Of a stretch of DNA of 64,000 bases, positions 26,296-35,448 are shown in pieces. The position numbers and the translations under genes were made by a program. The notes under the pieces are model-generated. The model was not told the origin of the DNA. It searched no databases and worked only from the letters and a program-made list of their open reading frames with translations. Position 1 is the first letter of the stretch, and each line of letters starts with the position of its first letter. This stretch comes from Lutibacter maritimus (GTDB lineage: Bacteria > Bacteroidota > Bacteroidia > Flavobacteriales > Flavobacteriaceae): the NCBI RefSeq assembly GCF_900116115.1, contig NZ_FOZP01000002.1, forward strand, positions 124,001 through 188,000, in the 5' to 3' direction.

Positions 26296-26668
26296 TGCAA
26301 TTATTAGTTTTGGAGTTAAACTGTTTCTGATTATTGGAATTATTTTTGGCGCTCATATTTTAATACTTTCTTTTATACAAACTCCCTTATTTGGCAATAG
26401 AATTATTTTAGCTTATCTCGTAAATTTTTTATTGGCAATGGTTATTTATATCGCTTTATATAAACTCAAAAAAAAATATTTAGATATTTTAGGATTTATA
26501 TTTATGGGAGGTAGTTTATTAAAATTTGTTGCGTACTTCATTTTTTTCTACCCATTTTACAAAGAAGACGGAACAATAAATTCATTTGAAGCAACTGCAT
26601 TTTTAGTACCCTATGCAGGATGCCTATTTTTCGAAACTTTTTACCTTATAAAACTCTTAAATAAATAA
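26279..26668 (+). CDS. Small membrane protein upstream of atpB (DUF6168-like)
   Basis: A 129-residue protein with four hydrophobic segments (about residues 10-30, 42-60, 70-90, 105-125). Its place between AtpZ and atpB, and its topology, match the small DUF6168-type membrane protein in this position in Flavobacteriia; in other bacteria AtpI/subunit I sits here. A role in ATP-synthase assembly is inference. It overlaps the atpZ end by 17 bases. Confidence 0.7.
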   Translation: MTNMINAIISFGVKLFLIIGIIFGAHILILSFIQTPLFGNRIILAYLVNFLLAMVIYIALYKLKKKYLDILGFIFMGGSLLKFVAYFIFFYPFYKEDGTINSFEATAFLVPYAGCLFFETFYLIKLLNK

Positions 26669-26748
26669 GGTATAAAGGTCTGTTATTATATTATTTAGCA
26701 AAAGAAAAAAGCATAAAAAAATATTTTTTAGTTTTTAATATAAAACCG

Positions 26749-26756
26749 TACATTTG
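26749..26756 (+). promoter_or_regulatory. -7 promoter box for the atpB operon
   Basis: TACATTTG matches TAnnTTTG, 38 bases before the atpB ATG, in the only sizeable gap (125 bases) upstream. It gives the ATP-synthase structural genes their own promoter in addition to read-through from sprE-bactofilin-atpZ. Confidence 0.55.
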
Positions 26757-26793
26757 CAAAATCTTTTAAGAAAACCACTATTAATAAAGTGAT

Positions 26794-27891
26794 ATGCACA
26801 GAAATAACATAGTTAAACTACTTACGTTACTACTTTTAACTGTAACAATTTCAGTAAAAGCACAGCATGATACTCATAATGAGACTCCTGTTGAAGATGC
26901 TCATTCAGGAAAGGATATAAAAACTGAAATTAAAGAATATATAAATCATCACTTGTTAGATTCTTACGATTTTACATTGTTTTCTTACACAAATGATGCT
27001 GGTGAGCATAAATATATTGGAGCGCCATTACCAGTAATTTTATGGGATGGTGGTTTACAAGTGTTTTCTTCATCAAAATTCAATCACGGTGAAACTGTAG
27101 CTGAAGTAAATGGCAATTACTATAAAGTTTATCATAATAAAATTTATAAGACTGATGCAGAAGGAACAATTTCCTATGATGAAGCACATCACCCAACAAA
27201 TGCAAAACCTTTAGATTTTTCTATCACTAAAAATGTTGTTTTTATATTTTTAGTTGGTTTATTAATGTTATTTATGTTTAGCAAAATGGCTAAAAATTAC
27301 AAAAAAAGTGCTGTTCCTACAGGTCTTGGAAGATTATTAGAGCCAATAATTTTATATATAAGAGATGATATAGCTATCCCAAACATTGGAAAAAAACACT
27401 ACAAAAGATATATGAGTTACTTGTTAACTATCTTTTTCTTTGTGTGGATTATAAACTTATTAGGTTTAACACCACTTGGTGTTAATGTAACAAACAACAT
27501 TGCAGTAACATTAGCATTAGCGTTAATGACTTACTTTATTACAACATTTTCAGGAAATAAAGATTATTGGAAACATATATTTTGGATGCCAGGAGTGCCA
27601 ACTTTAATGAAAATTATTTTAGCTCCAATTGAATTATTAGGAACATTTATTAAACCATTTTCATTAATGATACGTTTGTATGCAAACATTACAGCGGGTC
27701 ATATTGTATTAATGAGTATAATAGGTTTAATGTTTATTTTCAAAAACTGGATAGGTAGTCCATTATCATTCGGATTGGCATTTGCCCTTTCCTTATTAGA
27801 ATTATTAGTAGCAGCGCTACAAGCATATATTTTCACTATGTTATCTGCATTGTACTTCGGTTCAGCAGTAGAAGAACACGATCATCATTAA
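26794..27891 (+). CDS. atpB: F0F1 ATP synthase subunit A
   Basis: A 365-residue subunit a. The first about 150 residues form a signal-peptide-like start (MHRNNIVKLLTLLLLTVTISVKA) and a soluble extension, a Bacteroidota feature absent from the roughly 270-residue E. coli protein. The membrane part ends with the proton-channel helix SLMIRLYANITAGH, whose arginine (about residue 294) faces the c-ring carboxylate. C-terminal histidines EEHDHH end the protein. First gene of atpB-E-F-H-A-G. Confidence 0.95.
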   Translation: MHRNNIVKLLTLLLLTVTISVKAQHDTHNETPVEDAHSGKDIKTEIKEYINHHLLDSYDFTLFSYTNDAGEHKYIGAPLPVILWDGGLQVFSSSKFNHGETVAEVNGNYYKVYHNKIYKTDAEGTISYDEAHHPTNAKPLDFSITKNVVFIFLVGLLMLFMFSKMAKNYKKSAVPTGLGRLLEPIILYIRDDIAIPNIGKKHYKRYMSYLLTIFFFVWIINLLGLTPLGVNVTNNIAVTLALALMTYFITTFSGNKDYWKHIFWMPGVPTLMKIILAPIELLGTFIKPFSLMIRLYANITAGHIVLMSIIGLMFIFKNWIGSPLSFGLAFALSLLELLVAALQAYIFTMLSALYFGSAVEEHDHH

Positions 27892-27906
27892 AAATTGAAT
27901 GTTTAA

Positions 27907-28116
<210 letters not shown>

Positions 28117-28122
28117 GAAAAT

Positions 28123-28163
28123 TTAAACAACAACTACAACGGTTGGTTGTAGTTGTTGTTTAA
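28123..28163 (+). promoter_or_regulatory. Strong intercistronic hairpin between atpE and atpF
   Basis: A perfect 18-base stem (28123-28140 with 28146-28163) encloses the loop GGTTG. It starts 6 bases after the atpE stop. No long T run follows, so it is not a classic terminator; it more likely protects the upstream atpBE message from 3' decay or partly attenuates transcription, raising c-subunit output. Confidence 0.75.
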
Positions 28164-28197
28164 TAACTATTAATTAAAAAATAACAACACATATAAT

Positions 28198-28695
28198 ATG
28201 GAAAAACTTATAGAACAGTTTTCATTAGGATTATTTGTTTGGCAACTAATTTTATTTATTGGGCTAGTACTTTTATTAAAAAAGTTTGCTTGGAAACCAA
28301 TATTAAATGCTGTTAATGAAAGAGAAGAAGGAATAAAAAACGCATTAGACGAAGCTGAAAACGCACGTAAAGAAATGCAAAACCTTACTGCAGATAATGA
28401 ACGTATTTTAAAAGAAGCACGTGCTGAACGTGATATTTTATTAAAAGAAGCACGTGAAATGAAAGAAGGAATGATAGCTGATGCAAAAGAAGAAGCTAAA
28501 ATACAAGCTACTAAAGTAATTGAACAAGCACAAGCTACAATTCAAGCAGAAAAACAAGCAGCTATTGCTGAAATAAAAAACCAAGTTGCTGAATTATCAT
28601 TAAGCATTGCTGAAAAAGTTGTGAGAGGAGAATTATCTGATAAAGCAAAACAAACAAAGCTTGTTGAAGATATGTTAAAAGAAGTAACTCTATAA
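28198..28695 (+). CDS. atpF: F0F1 ATP synthase subunit B
   Basis: A 165-residue stator subunit: one N-terminal membrane helix (about residues 8-27) and a long charged coiled coil to the end, with NAVNEREEGIKNALDEAENA marking the start of the stalk. Length and order are normal. It lies 34 bases after the hairpin and 11 bases before atpH. Confidence 0.95.
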   Translation: MEKLIEQFSLGLFVWQLILFIGLVLLLKKFAWKPILNAVNEREEGIKNALDEAENARKEMQNLTADNERILKEARAERDILLKEAREMKEGMIADAKEEAKIQATKVIEQAQATIQAEKQAAIAEIKNQVAELSLSIAEKVVRGELSDKAKQTKLVEDMLKEVTL

Positions 28696-28706
28696 GTAAA
28701 TAAAAA

Positions 28707-29264
28707 ATGAGCGGATCTAGAGCAGCAATAAGATATGCAAAAGCAATACTAAGTTTTGCACTTGACCAACAAAAAGAGGTTGAAGTAAATAACGATATGT
28801 TGCTAATTGCAAACACCATTAATGAAAGTAAAGATTTGCAATTATTGCTTACAAATCCAGTTGTTAAAACTGAATTAAAAAAAGTAGCGCTTAAAGAAGT
28901 ATTTGCAACTAAAATATCCTCATTATCACAAAAATTAATAGACCTGTTAATTGACAATAAAAGATTGCCAATTTTAGATGAGGTAGCAAAAAAATATACA
29001 ATTATTTTTGATTCATTAAAAGGTATAGAAATTGCAAAAGTTACTACCGCAATTCCTTTAACCGATGAATTAAACAAACAGGTTTTAAATAAAGTTAAAG
29101 AAATTACAGGAAAAGAAGCAACTATTGAAAATATTGTAAATCCAGATATTATTGGCGGATTTATTCTTCGTGTAGGCGATGTACAATATGATGCAAGTGT
29201 TGCAAATAAATTACAAGTATTAAAAAGACAATTTGCAGACGAAAGTTATTTAGCAAAATTGTAA
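28707..29264 (+). CDS. atpH: F0F1 ATP synthase subunit delta
   Basis: A 185-residue OSCP/delta subunit that ties the b stalk to the catalytic head. It begins GSRAAIRYAKAILSFA, the family N-terminal helix, and ends with the conserved beta segment NPDIIGGFILRVGDVQYDAS. Standard length and place between atpF and atpA. Confidence 0.93.
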   Translation: MSGSRAAIRYAKAILSFALDQQKEVEVNNDMLLIANTINESKDLQLLLTNPVVKTELKKVALKEVFATKISSLSQKLIDLLIDNKRLPILDEVAKKYTIIFDSLKGIEIAKVTTAIPLTDELNKQVLNKVKEITGKEATIENIVNPDIIGGFILRVGDVQYDASVANKLQVLKRQFADESYLAKL

Positions 29265-29297
29265 TAATATAGATTTTAGTTTTAAAAAATATTAAAA

Positions 29298-30875
29298 ATG
29301 GCATCAATAAAACCAGCTGAAGTATCAGCAATTTTAAAACAACAATTAGCAGGATTTGAAGGTTCAGCTTCTTTAAACGAAGTAGGAACTGTATTACAAG
29401 TGGGTGATGGTATTGCTCGTGTATATGGTTTAGCAAATGTTCAATACGGTGAATTAGTTGAATTTGAAGATGGATTAGAAGGAATTGTATTGAACCTTGA
29501 AGAAGACAACGTTGGTGTTGTATTATTAGGTCATTCTAAATCTATAAAAGAAGGATCGACAGTAAAAAGAACCGAAAGAATTGCTTCACTTAAAGTTGGA
29601 GAAGGAATTGTTGGACGTGTTGTAAATACTTTAGGTTTTCCAATTGATGGTAAAGGCCCAATACAAGGTGAAACTTTTGAAATGCCATTAGAACGTAAAG
29701 CTCCAGGTGTTATTTTTCGTGAACCAGTAACTGAGCCATTACAAACAGGATTAAAAGCTGTTGATGCTATGATTCCTATTGGTAGAGGTCAACGTGAACT
29801 TATTATTGGTGACCGTCAAACAGGTAAATCTACTGTTGCTATTGATACTATTATCAATCAAAAAGAATTTTACGATGCTGGTGTTCCTGTATATTGTATA
29901 TATGTTGCAATTGGTCAAAAAGCATCTACAGTTGCTAATATTGCAAATCTATTAGAAGAAAAAGGAGCAATGGCATATACTACCATAATTGCTGCTAACG
30001 CATCGGATCCAGCTGCAATGCAAGTTTATGCTCCAATGGGAGGTGCTGCAATTGGAGAATATTTTAGAGATACTGGTCGTCCCGCATTAATTGTATATGA
30101 TGATTTATCTAAACAAGCAGTTGCATACCGTGAAATTTCATTATTATTACGTCGTCCACCAGGACGTGAGGCGTATCCAGGTGACGTTTTCTACTTACAC
30201 TCTCGTTTATTAGAACGTGCTGCAAAAATTATTAATAATGATATTATTGCTGCGCAAATGAATGATGTGCCAGATGCACTTCAAGGAAAAATAAAAGGTG
30301 GAGGTTCACTAACAGCTTTACCAATTATTGAAACACAAGCAGGTGACGTTTCGGCATATATTCCAACGAACGTAATTTCTATTACAGATGGACAAATTTT
30401 CTTAGATGGAGATTTATTTAATTCAGGTGTTAGACCAGCAATTAATGTTGGTATTTCGGTTTCTCGTGTTGGTGGTAATGCCCAAATTAAATCAATGAAA
30501 AAAGTAGCAGGTACATTAAAATTAGATCAAGCACAATTTCGTGAGCTAGAAGCTTTCGCTAAGTTTGGATCCGATTTAGATGCAGCTACAATGAATGTAA
30601 TTTCAAAAGGACAACGTAATGTTGAGATTTTAAAACAAAATCAGGCAGATCCATTTAAAGTTGAAGATCAAATTGCAATTATTTATGCAGGATCTAAAAA
30701 CTTACTAAGAACTGTTCCTGTTGAAAAAGTAAAAGAATTTGAAAGCGATTATATTGAATATTTAAATGCAAAACACAGAGATACATTAGATACTTTAAAA
30801 GCAGGTAAATTAACTGATGAAGTTATTGATGTATTAACAAGTGCTGCAAAAGAAGTTTCAGCAAAATACGCATAA
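29298..30875 (+). CDS. atpA: F0F1 ATP synthase subunit alpha
   Basis: A 525-residue non-catalytic alpha subunit. Walker A is GDRQTGKST (about residues 171-179), and the family signatures [20 protein letters not shown] and the arginine-finger region [10 protein letters not shown] are intact. It follows atpH by 33 bases. A 76-base palindromic repeat lies between its stop and atpG. Confidence 0.97.
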   Translation: MASIKPAEVSAILKQQLAGFEGSASLNEVGTVLQVGDGIARVYGLANVQYGELVEFEDGLEGIVLNLEEDNVGVVLLGHSKSIKEGSTVKRTERIASLKVGEGIVGRVVNTLGFPIDGKGPIQGETFEMPLERKAPGVIFREPVTEPLQTGLKAVDAMIPIGRGQRELIIGDRQTGKSTVAIDTIINQKEFYDAGVPVYCIYVAIGQKASTVANIANLLEEKGAMAYTTIIAANASDPAAMQVYAPMGGAAIGEYFRDTGRPALIVYDDLSKQAVAYREISLLLRRPPGREAYPGDVFYLHSRLLERAAKIINNDIIAAQMNDVPDALQGKIKGGGSLTALPIIETQAGDVSAYIPTNVISITDGQIFLDGDLFNSGVRPAINVGISVSRVGGNAQIKSMKKVAGTLKLDQAQFRELEAFAKFGSDLDAATMNVISKGQRNVEILKQNQADPFKVEDQIAIIYAGSKNLLRTVPVEKVKEFESDYIEYLNAKHRDTLDTLKAGKLTDEVIDVLTSAAKEVSAKYA

Positions 30876-30884
30876 AATATAAAC

Positions 30885-30960
30885 TGTCATTCCCATAAAA
30901 GTGGGAATCTCATGATTTGAAGTTCATTTATAAAGATTCCGCATCAAGTGCGGAATGACA
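30885..30960. repeat. Short interspersed palindromic repeat between atpA and atpG
   Basis: The element begins TGTCATTCC (30885-30893) and ends GGAATGACA (30952-30960), exact terminal inverted repeats. Inside are two smaller hairpins, TTCCCA/TGGGAA and ATTCCGCA/TGCGGAAT. The TGTCATTCC...GGAATGACA ends resemble the REP/MITE-like repeats scattered in many Bacteroidota genomes. The right end supplies the ATG of the longest open reading frame of atpG, which is therefore probably not the true start. Confidence 0.8.
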
Positions 30961-30972
30961 AATAAAATTAGA

Positions 30973-31833
30973 ATGGCAAACTTAAAAGAAATACGTAACA
31001 GAATTGCATCCATTGGGTCAACAATGCAGATTACAAGTGCCATGAAAATGGTTTCTGCTGCAAAATTGAAAAAAGCGCAAGATGCAATTACACAAATGCG
31101 TCCGTATGCCGAAAAACTTACGGAACTTTTACAAAGTTTAAGTGCATCACTTGAAGGTGAAGTAGGTGGAGTTTATTCACAACAAAAAGAAGTATCAAAA
31201 GTATTAATTGTTGTAATTACTTCAAACAGAGGCTTATGTGGTGGTTTTAATTCATCAGTAATTAAAGCAACCGCAAAACATATTGAAGATAATTTTAAAG
31301 GAAAAGAAGTAGCTCTTTTAACAATTGGGAAAAAAGGTTTTGATATTTTAAGTAAATCTTTTAAAGTTATTGAAAAAGATAATGAAATTTTTGACGATTT
31401 AACTTTTGATAATGTGGCTATTATTGCCGAAAAAATAATGAGCTTGTTTGCCGAAGGTCGTTTTGATAAAGTAGAATTAGTGTACAATCATTTTAAAAAT
31501 GCAGCTACTCAAATTACTACAATTGAACAATTTTTACCAATTGAACCTGTTAAAGGAACAGTTAAAGTTAACACTGATTATATTTTTGAACCTTCAAAAG
31601 CAGAAATTGTGTTAGAATTGATTCCAAAATCATTAAAAACACAATTATATAAAGCTATAAGAGATTCTTTCGCTGCCGAACATGGCGCTCGTATGACAGC
31701 AATGCACAAAGCAACTGATAATGCAACTGAATTACGTAACGATTTAAAATTAACGTATAACAAAGCACGTCAGGCTGCAATTACAAATGAAATATTAGAA
31801 ATTGTAGGAGGAGCTGAGGCACTAAATAATTAG
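30973..31833 (+). CDS. atpG: F0F1 ATP synthase subunit gamma
   Basis: A 286-residue rotor shaft subunit. The conserved N-terminal coiled coil ANLKEIRNRIASIGSTMQIT and the C-terminal helix with RNDLKLTYNKARQAAITNE are both present. I start at the ATG giving MANLKEI; a longer frame from 30955 begins inside the repeat element. It is the last gene of the cluster: beta (atpD) and epsilon (atpC) are absent, and must be elsewhere, as is usual in Flavobacteriia. A terminator follows. Confidence 0.95.
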   Translation: MANLKEIRNRIASIGSTMQITSAMKMVSAAKLKKAQDAITQMRPYAEKLTELLQSLSASLEGEVGGVYSQQKEVSKVLIVVITSNRGLCGGFNSSVIKATAKHIEDNFKGKEVALLTIGKKGFDILSKSFKVIEKDNEIFDDLTFDNVAIIAEKIMSLFAEGRFDKVELVYNHFKNAATQITTIEQFLPIEPVKGTVKVNTDYIFEPSKAEIVLELIPKSLKTQLYKAIRDSFAAEHGARMTAMHKATDNATELRNDLKLTYNKARQAAITNEILEIVGGAEALNN

Positions 31834-31857
31834 ATATATTTTTTAAAAAATAATATT

Positions 31858-31893
31858 AAAAAAGAGCTTATCCAATTGGATAAGCTCTTTTTA
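31858..31893 (+). terminator. Intrinsic terminator after atpG
   Basis: AAAAAAGAGCTTATCC pairs with GGATAAGCTCTTTTT, with AATT as loop and a T run after it. It closes the ATP-synthase operon. Confidence 0.92.
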
Positions 31894-31937
31894 TTTAAGT
31901 TTGGTACGTACTTTGCTCTTGTAGAAAAAAACATATC

Positions 31938-32405
31938 ATGAAAAAAATTATCCCTTTATCAATAATTGCTTTAATTCTTTTATCATTTTCTTGCTGTAAA
32001 AGTTCAAAAGCACAAACTAGTAATCTTGTAAGTTCTACTAAACATTTTTCGGTTGTAAATGCTTATTATACAAATTGGGTTGGAGGTCAACCAGGTATTA
32101 AAGGTCTTACTATTAAAGTATTTATAGATAATCCGACCATTACTTTAGACAGTCTTTATTTTAGAAACAAACAAACAGCATTAAAACAGGATTTAATTGG
32201 CAATAATAAACCATTTATTTGTAGTACAACTACCAGCAAATCTCCCGATTTTATACTAAGTGATGATCCAAAAAAAGAATATGGGAATCAAGCACCTAAT
32301 ATAGTAAATAATATTCCTTTTCAATTGAAAGCAAACGAAGCGGTAGTATCATACAACTTTAATAATACCAAATTTTATAAAAAAATAATTCTAAAAAAAC
32401 AATAG
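31938..32405 (+). CDS. Hypothetical lipoprotein
   Basis: A 155-residue protein with a lipobox-type signal peptide (LILLSFSCCKSSKAQ, adjacent cysteines at about residues 19-20). The mature part is beta-rich with LTIKVFIDNPTITLDSLYF and FNNTKFYKKIILKK. I do not recognise a family. It stands between the ATP-synthase terminator and the sigma-54-like promoter of the next lipoprotein gene, so it is probably a single-gene unit. Confidence 0.6.
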   Translation: MKKIIPLSIIALILLSFSCCKSSKAQTSNLVSSTKHFSVVNAYYTNWVGGQPGIKGLTIKVFIDNPTITLDSLYFRNKQTALKQDLIGNNKPFICSTTTSKSPDFILSDDPKKEYGNQAPNIVNNIPFQLKANEAVVSYNFNNTKFYKKIILKKQ

Positions 32406-32460
32406 ATAACAAGCTGTTTTTAAGCTTTTTACACTATTTTAAATATCCATAATAATTTTT

Positions 32461-32475
32461 TGGCACGGAAATTGA
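32461..32475 (+). promoter_or_regulatory. Sigma-54 (RpoN)-type -24/-12 promoter
   Basis: TGGCACGGAAATTGA matches the sigma-54 consensus TGGCACG-N4-TTGC at every defined base except the final C (A here). It lies about 30 bases before the ATG at 32504, the right distance, and no TAnnTTTG box is present in the gap. Sigma-54 genes need an AAA+ activator, which is not in the window. Confidence 0.7.
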
Positions 32476-32503
32476 ATTTCTAAATACATAACCCAAAAAA
32501 TTA

Positions 32504-33439
32504 ATGATTATGAGAACTTTAAAATTACTTTATATTTCACTTATTATTAGTATCTCATTTACGGCTTGTGTTGTTGTTGAAGATGATTACCATGATAATT
32601 ATGTAAACTTAGAAGATGTTGTAACCGCTTACGATTTATGGTATATAGATTACAACCAAACCGCTGGAACTGGTGATGTTCCGTTTTTATCAAAAGCATT
32701 TACATTATCATTTATAAATGGAAAGTTATATGCTAATAATAATTTAGTTGGTATTGGTTCTACTGGAAATGGATATGGAATTCAAATAGGATATTACAAT
32801 ACATTAAATGGTTTTTTAGAAATTGACCACAATATAGATGGATATTATGATTTTGATATAATTCAAGTATCCAATGACAGAATTAAACTAAAAGATAATT
32901 ACAATAAAGTAACCTATTATTTAGAAGGATATCAAAAATACAATTTTGATTACAATCAAATATTTTATGACAACATTGAATATTTTTTACAAGAATATGA
33001 TGCTTGGGAAAAAACATATACAAGTAATTCAGGAACAATTAATGAATTTGACAATGAAAATTTTTTAGCATTTACACCAGAAAATATAACAACATTTTAT
33101 AGTTCGCAAGACAATAATGGCACAAATATTGCAAATATTTATTGGGATTATGTAGGTGATTATTTTGTTGCAAACGTTCAGGGATATAACAATTTAAAAA
33201 TTTTAACATTAGATTATGATTCTTGGGGCAATGAAGAGTTTGAATTGAGCGTTATTAACGATAGAAAAATAAGTTTATATCATTTAGGTTCTGGAACAAC
33301 CTATGAATTTACAGGAAGAGGATATATTCAGTATAAAAAATCTGCTTTGGCAAATAAAAGTGAAAATGTTGTAAGTAATGATGGAAGAAAACGAACTAAA
33401 GTAGAAAGAGAAACAAAAATTAAAAGAAATTTAAAATAA
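32504..33439 (+). CDS. Hypothetical lipoprotein under a sigma-54-like promoter
   Basis: A 311-residue protein with a signal peptide and lipobox (SISFTACVVVEDD, cysteine at about residue 22). The rest is rich in Asp, Asn and Tyr and looks like two related beta-rich halves, each with a YDxW...Y-type start (LWYIDYNQTAGTGDVPF and AWEKTYTSNSGTINEFDNE). The C-terminus is strongly basic. I do not recognise a family. The two half-domains probably arose by duplication. The promoter type suggests induction by an envelope or nitrogen-type signal, which is inference. ATG at 32510 is an alternative start. Confidence 0.65.
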   Translation: MIMRTLKLLYISLIISISFTACVVVEDDYHDNYVNLEDVVTAYDLWYIDYNQTAGTGDVPFLSKAFTLSFINGKLYANNNLVGIGSTGNGYGIQIGYYNTLNGFLEIDHNIDGYYDFDIIQVSNDRIKLKDNYNKVTYYLEGYQKYNFDYNQIFYDNIEYFLQEYDAWEKTYTSNSGTINEFDNENFLAFTPENITTFYSSQDNNGTNIANIYWDYVGDYFVANVQGYNNLKILTLDYDSWGNEEFELSVINDRKISLYHLGSGTTYEFTGRGYIQYKKSALANKSENVVSNDGRKRTKVERETKIKRNLK

Positions 33440-33488
33440 AGTTTGGTTAGTTGATTTTTGGTTGGTTAGTAAAATAACCATCCATTCA

Positions 33489-33518
33489 AAACCGTTCCCT
33501 GATTAGGAACGGTTTTTT
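33489..33518 (+). terminator. Intrinsic terminator after the 32504 lipoprotein
   Basis: AAACCGTTCC and GGAACGGTTT pair around a short loop (CTGATTA), followed by a T run. Confidence 0.9.
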
Positions 33519-33549
33519 TGTATATTTATACTATAAAAAAATTATAAAA

Positions 33550-34305
33550 ATGAAACTTAAAACAGCATTTATTACAGGTGCAACGTCTGGAATTGGAAAA
33601 GCTACCGCAGAAATTTTTGCAAAAAATAATATTCAATTAGTGCTATGCGGCAGAAGAGCCGAACGATTAGCAAAAATTAAAGAACAATTAGAAAAGCTAA
33701 CGAAAGTTACTGCCCTACAATTTGATGTTAGCAAAAAGGAAGATGTTTTTAATGCCATTAAAAGTTTGCCTCAAGAATTTCAAAATATAGATATTTTAAT
33801 AAATAATGCAGGAAATGCCCATGGTTTAAGTACCATACAAGATGGAAGTACTGATGATTGGGATGCCATGTTAGATATTAATGTAAAAGGCTTATTGTAC
33901 GTTTCAAAAGCCATTTTACCTAAAATGATAGAAAAAAACACTGGATTTATAGTTAATATTGGTTCAATTGCAGGGAAAGAAGTGTATCCAAACGGAAACG
34001 TATATTGCGCCTCAAAATACGCTGTAAACGCTTTAAACAAATCAATGCGATTAGATTTAAATAAATACAATATTCGCGTATCAGCAATCCATCCAGGAGC
34101 TGTGGAAACTGAATTTTCTGAAGTCCGTTTTAAAGGTGATAAAGAAAAAGCTGCAAATGTTTATAAAGGCTTTAACGCTTTGCAAGCTAATGATATTGCT
34201 GAAATTATATATTTTGTAATTAGCAGACCAGCACATGTAAATATTGAAGATTTAATTGTATATCCTACCGCACAAGCAAGTGCCACAATTTTAAATAGAG
34301 TCTAA
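33550..34305 (+). CDS. SDR family NAD(P)-dependent oxidoreductase (YdfG-like)
   Basis: A 251-residue classical short-chain dehydrogenase. The cofactor loop is TGATSGIGKA (residues 9-18), with LCGRRAERL after the second strand pointing to NADP preference, NNAGNA (about 84-89) and the catalytic S...YxxxK motif (IGSIAGKE ... YCASK, Tyr about residue 155). The sequence is closest in style to the YdfG/3-hydroxy-acid dehydrogenase group; substrate not certain. The next gene starts 6 bases after its stop. Confidence 0.88.
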   Translation: MKLKTAFITGATSGIGKATAEIFAKNNIQLVLCGRRAERLAKIKEQLEKLTKVTALQFDVSKKEDVFNAIKSLPQEFQNIDILINNAGNAHGLSTIQDGSTDDWDAMLDINVKGLLYVSKAILPKMIEKNTGFIVNIGSIAGKEVYPNGNVYCASKYAVNALNKSMRLDLNKYNIRVSAIHPGAVETEFSEVRFKGDKEKAANVYKGFNALQANDIAEIIYFVISRPAHVNIEDLIVYPTAQASATILNRV

Positions 34306-34311
34306 ATTAAA

Positions 34312-35445
34312 ATGATTAATAAACGTCTTTTAATTAAAAATCTGCTTACCTATACTGATGAAAATAGCTTTTATGATAAAAAGCAACAACTTTCATTAGA
34401 CAATAAAGAAGGAAAAGCTAAATTTTTAAAACACGTTTGTGCACTTTCTAATTCTAATCCCGAAAATAATTCATATATCGTTATTGGAGTTGAAGATCAA
34501 TATAATAAAATAGAAGGTGTTGATTTTTTTGATGATAGTAAAATTCAAAATTTAATAAACTCTTATTTAGCAAATCCACCTAAAGTTCAATACGAAAATA
34601 TACATTTTCCAAGTTTACCAAGGTATAAAGTTGTTGGATTGGTTACCATCCAATCCAACAACAAAGTTACCTCGCTTAAAAAGGGTATTTGGAAATATGT
34701 AAAAGGCCGAATATTTTTTAGGAGAGGAAGTAATTCAATGTCTACTTTAGGAAAATTTGAATTGATAAACACAAATAAAGAAATTGTTGAAGCCATAGAA
34801 AAAAATGCAAGCAGCAATATTGAATTAACTTTAGATGGCGTTTTTGATTTTTTTAAAAGACACGAAGAATATCATCCAACATATAAAGTTTTTAATGAGC
34901 AATTTGTATTGTGTTGGGCTGGTCAAAAAAAAGTGATAAAGGATAAAATATTTTACTCAAGAGTTGATATTGAGTTAATTAATGAACAAGTTCGGTTATT
35001 TTATTCTGCATTAGATGAAGTTAAAATTGAATTTAATAAACAATCATTCATCATAACTGAATATGTGTATTTAAGAATAAAAGAAGTATTTGATTATTAT
35101 CCTTTAGAAAAAACCATCATTCATTTTAAAGAAAATGGAAAACATGATATAGTTACTGAATTATTATTTAAACCTCCACAATTTGATAAAGTTGTTTTAC
35201 ATCATATTTTTAATAATTGTAATACCATTCTTCAAAAATTAAAAAAGAATGTACCGCTTTCTGAAAGTGAACAATTAGATGTGTTAGAAATGCCTACAAA
35301 TTATATGATTTGTGTATTTAATGGAATTCCAAATGCCTATTTACGATTAAAAGAATCTAAACAATATTTAAAAAACTTAGACGATAAAACTAGCTATATT
35401 AAATATAAAGAAGCTGTGAGAGTTTTAAGAAAAGTGAATTTTTAA
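34312..35445 (+). CDS. AlbA_2 (Schlafen-like) domain protein
   Basis: A 377-residue protein. Residues about 25-140 match the AlbA_2 domain: KEGKAKFLKHVCALSNSNP, then YIVIGVEDQYNKIEGV and later WKYVKGRIFFRRGSNS. This domain binds nucleic acid or nucleotides and occurs in predicted regulators and defence proteins. The C-terminal two thirds, helical, match nothing I recognise. It is co-directional with the SDR gene (6-base gap) and meets the T9SS-protein gene tail-to-tail with only 3 bases between stops, leaving no room for a terminator. Confidence 0.75.
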   Translation: MINKRLLIKNLLTYTDENSFYDKKQQLSLDNKEGKAKFLKHVCALSNSNPENNSYIVIGVEDQYNKIEGVDFFDDSKIQNLINSYLANPPKVQYENIHFPSLPRYKVVGLVTIQSNNKVTSLKKGIWKYVKGRIFFRRGSNSMSTLGKFELINTNKEIVEAIEKNASSNIELTLDGVFDFFKRHEEYHPTYKVFNEQFVLCWAGQKKVIKDKIFYSRVDIELINEQVRLFYSALDEVKIEFNKQSFIITEYVYLRIKEVFDYYPLEKTIIHFKENGKHDIVTELLFKPPQFDKVVLHHIFNNCNTILQKLKKNVPLSESEQLDVLEMPTNYMICVFNGIPNAYLRLKESKQYLKNLDDKTSYIKYKEAVRVLRKVNF

Positions 35446-35448
35446 AAT

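Noticed and set aside
30955-30972. Earlier ATG for atpG.
   Set aside because: It lies in the terminal repeat of the inserted palindromic element; the ATG at 30973 gives the family N-terminus.
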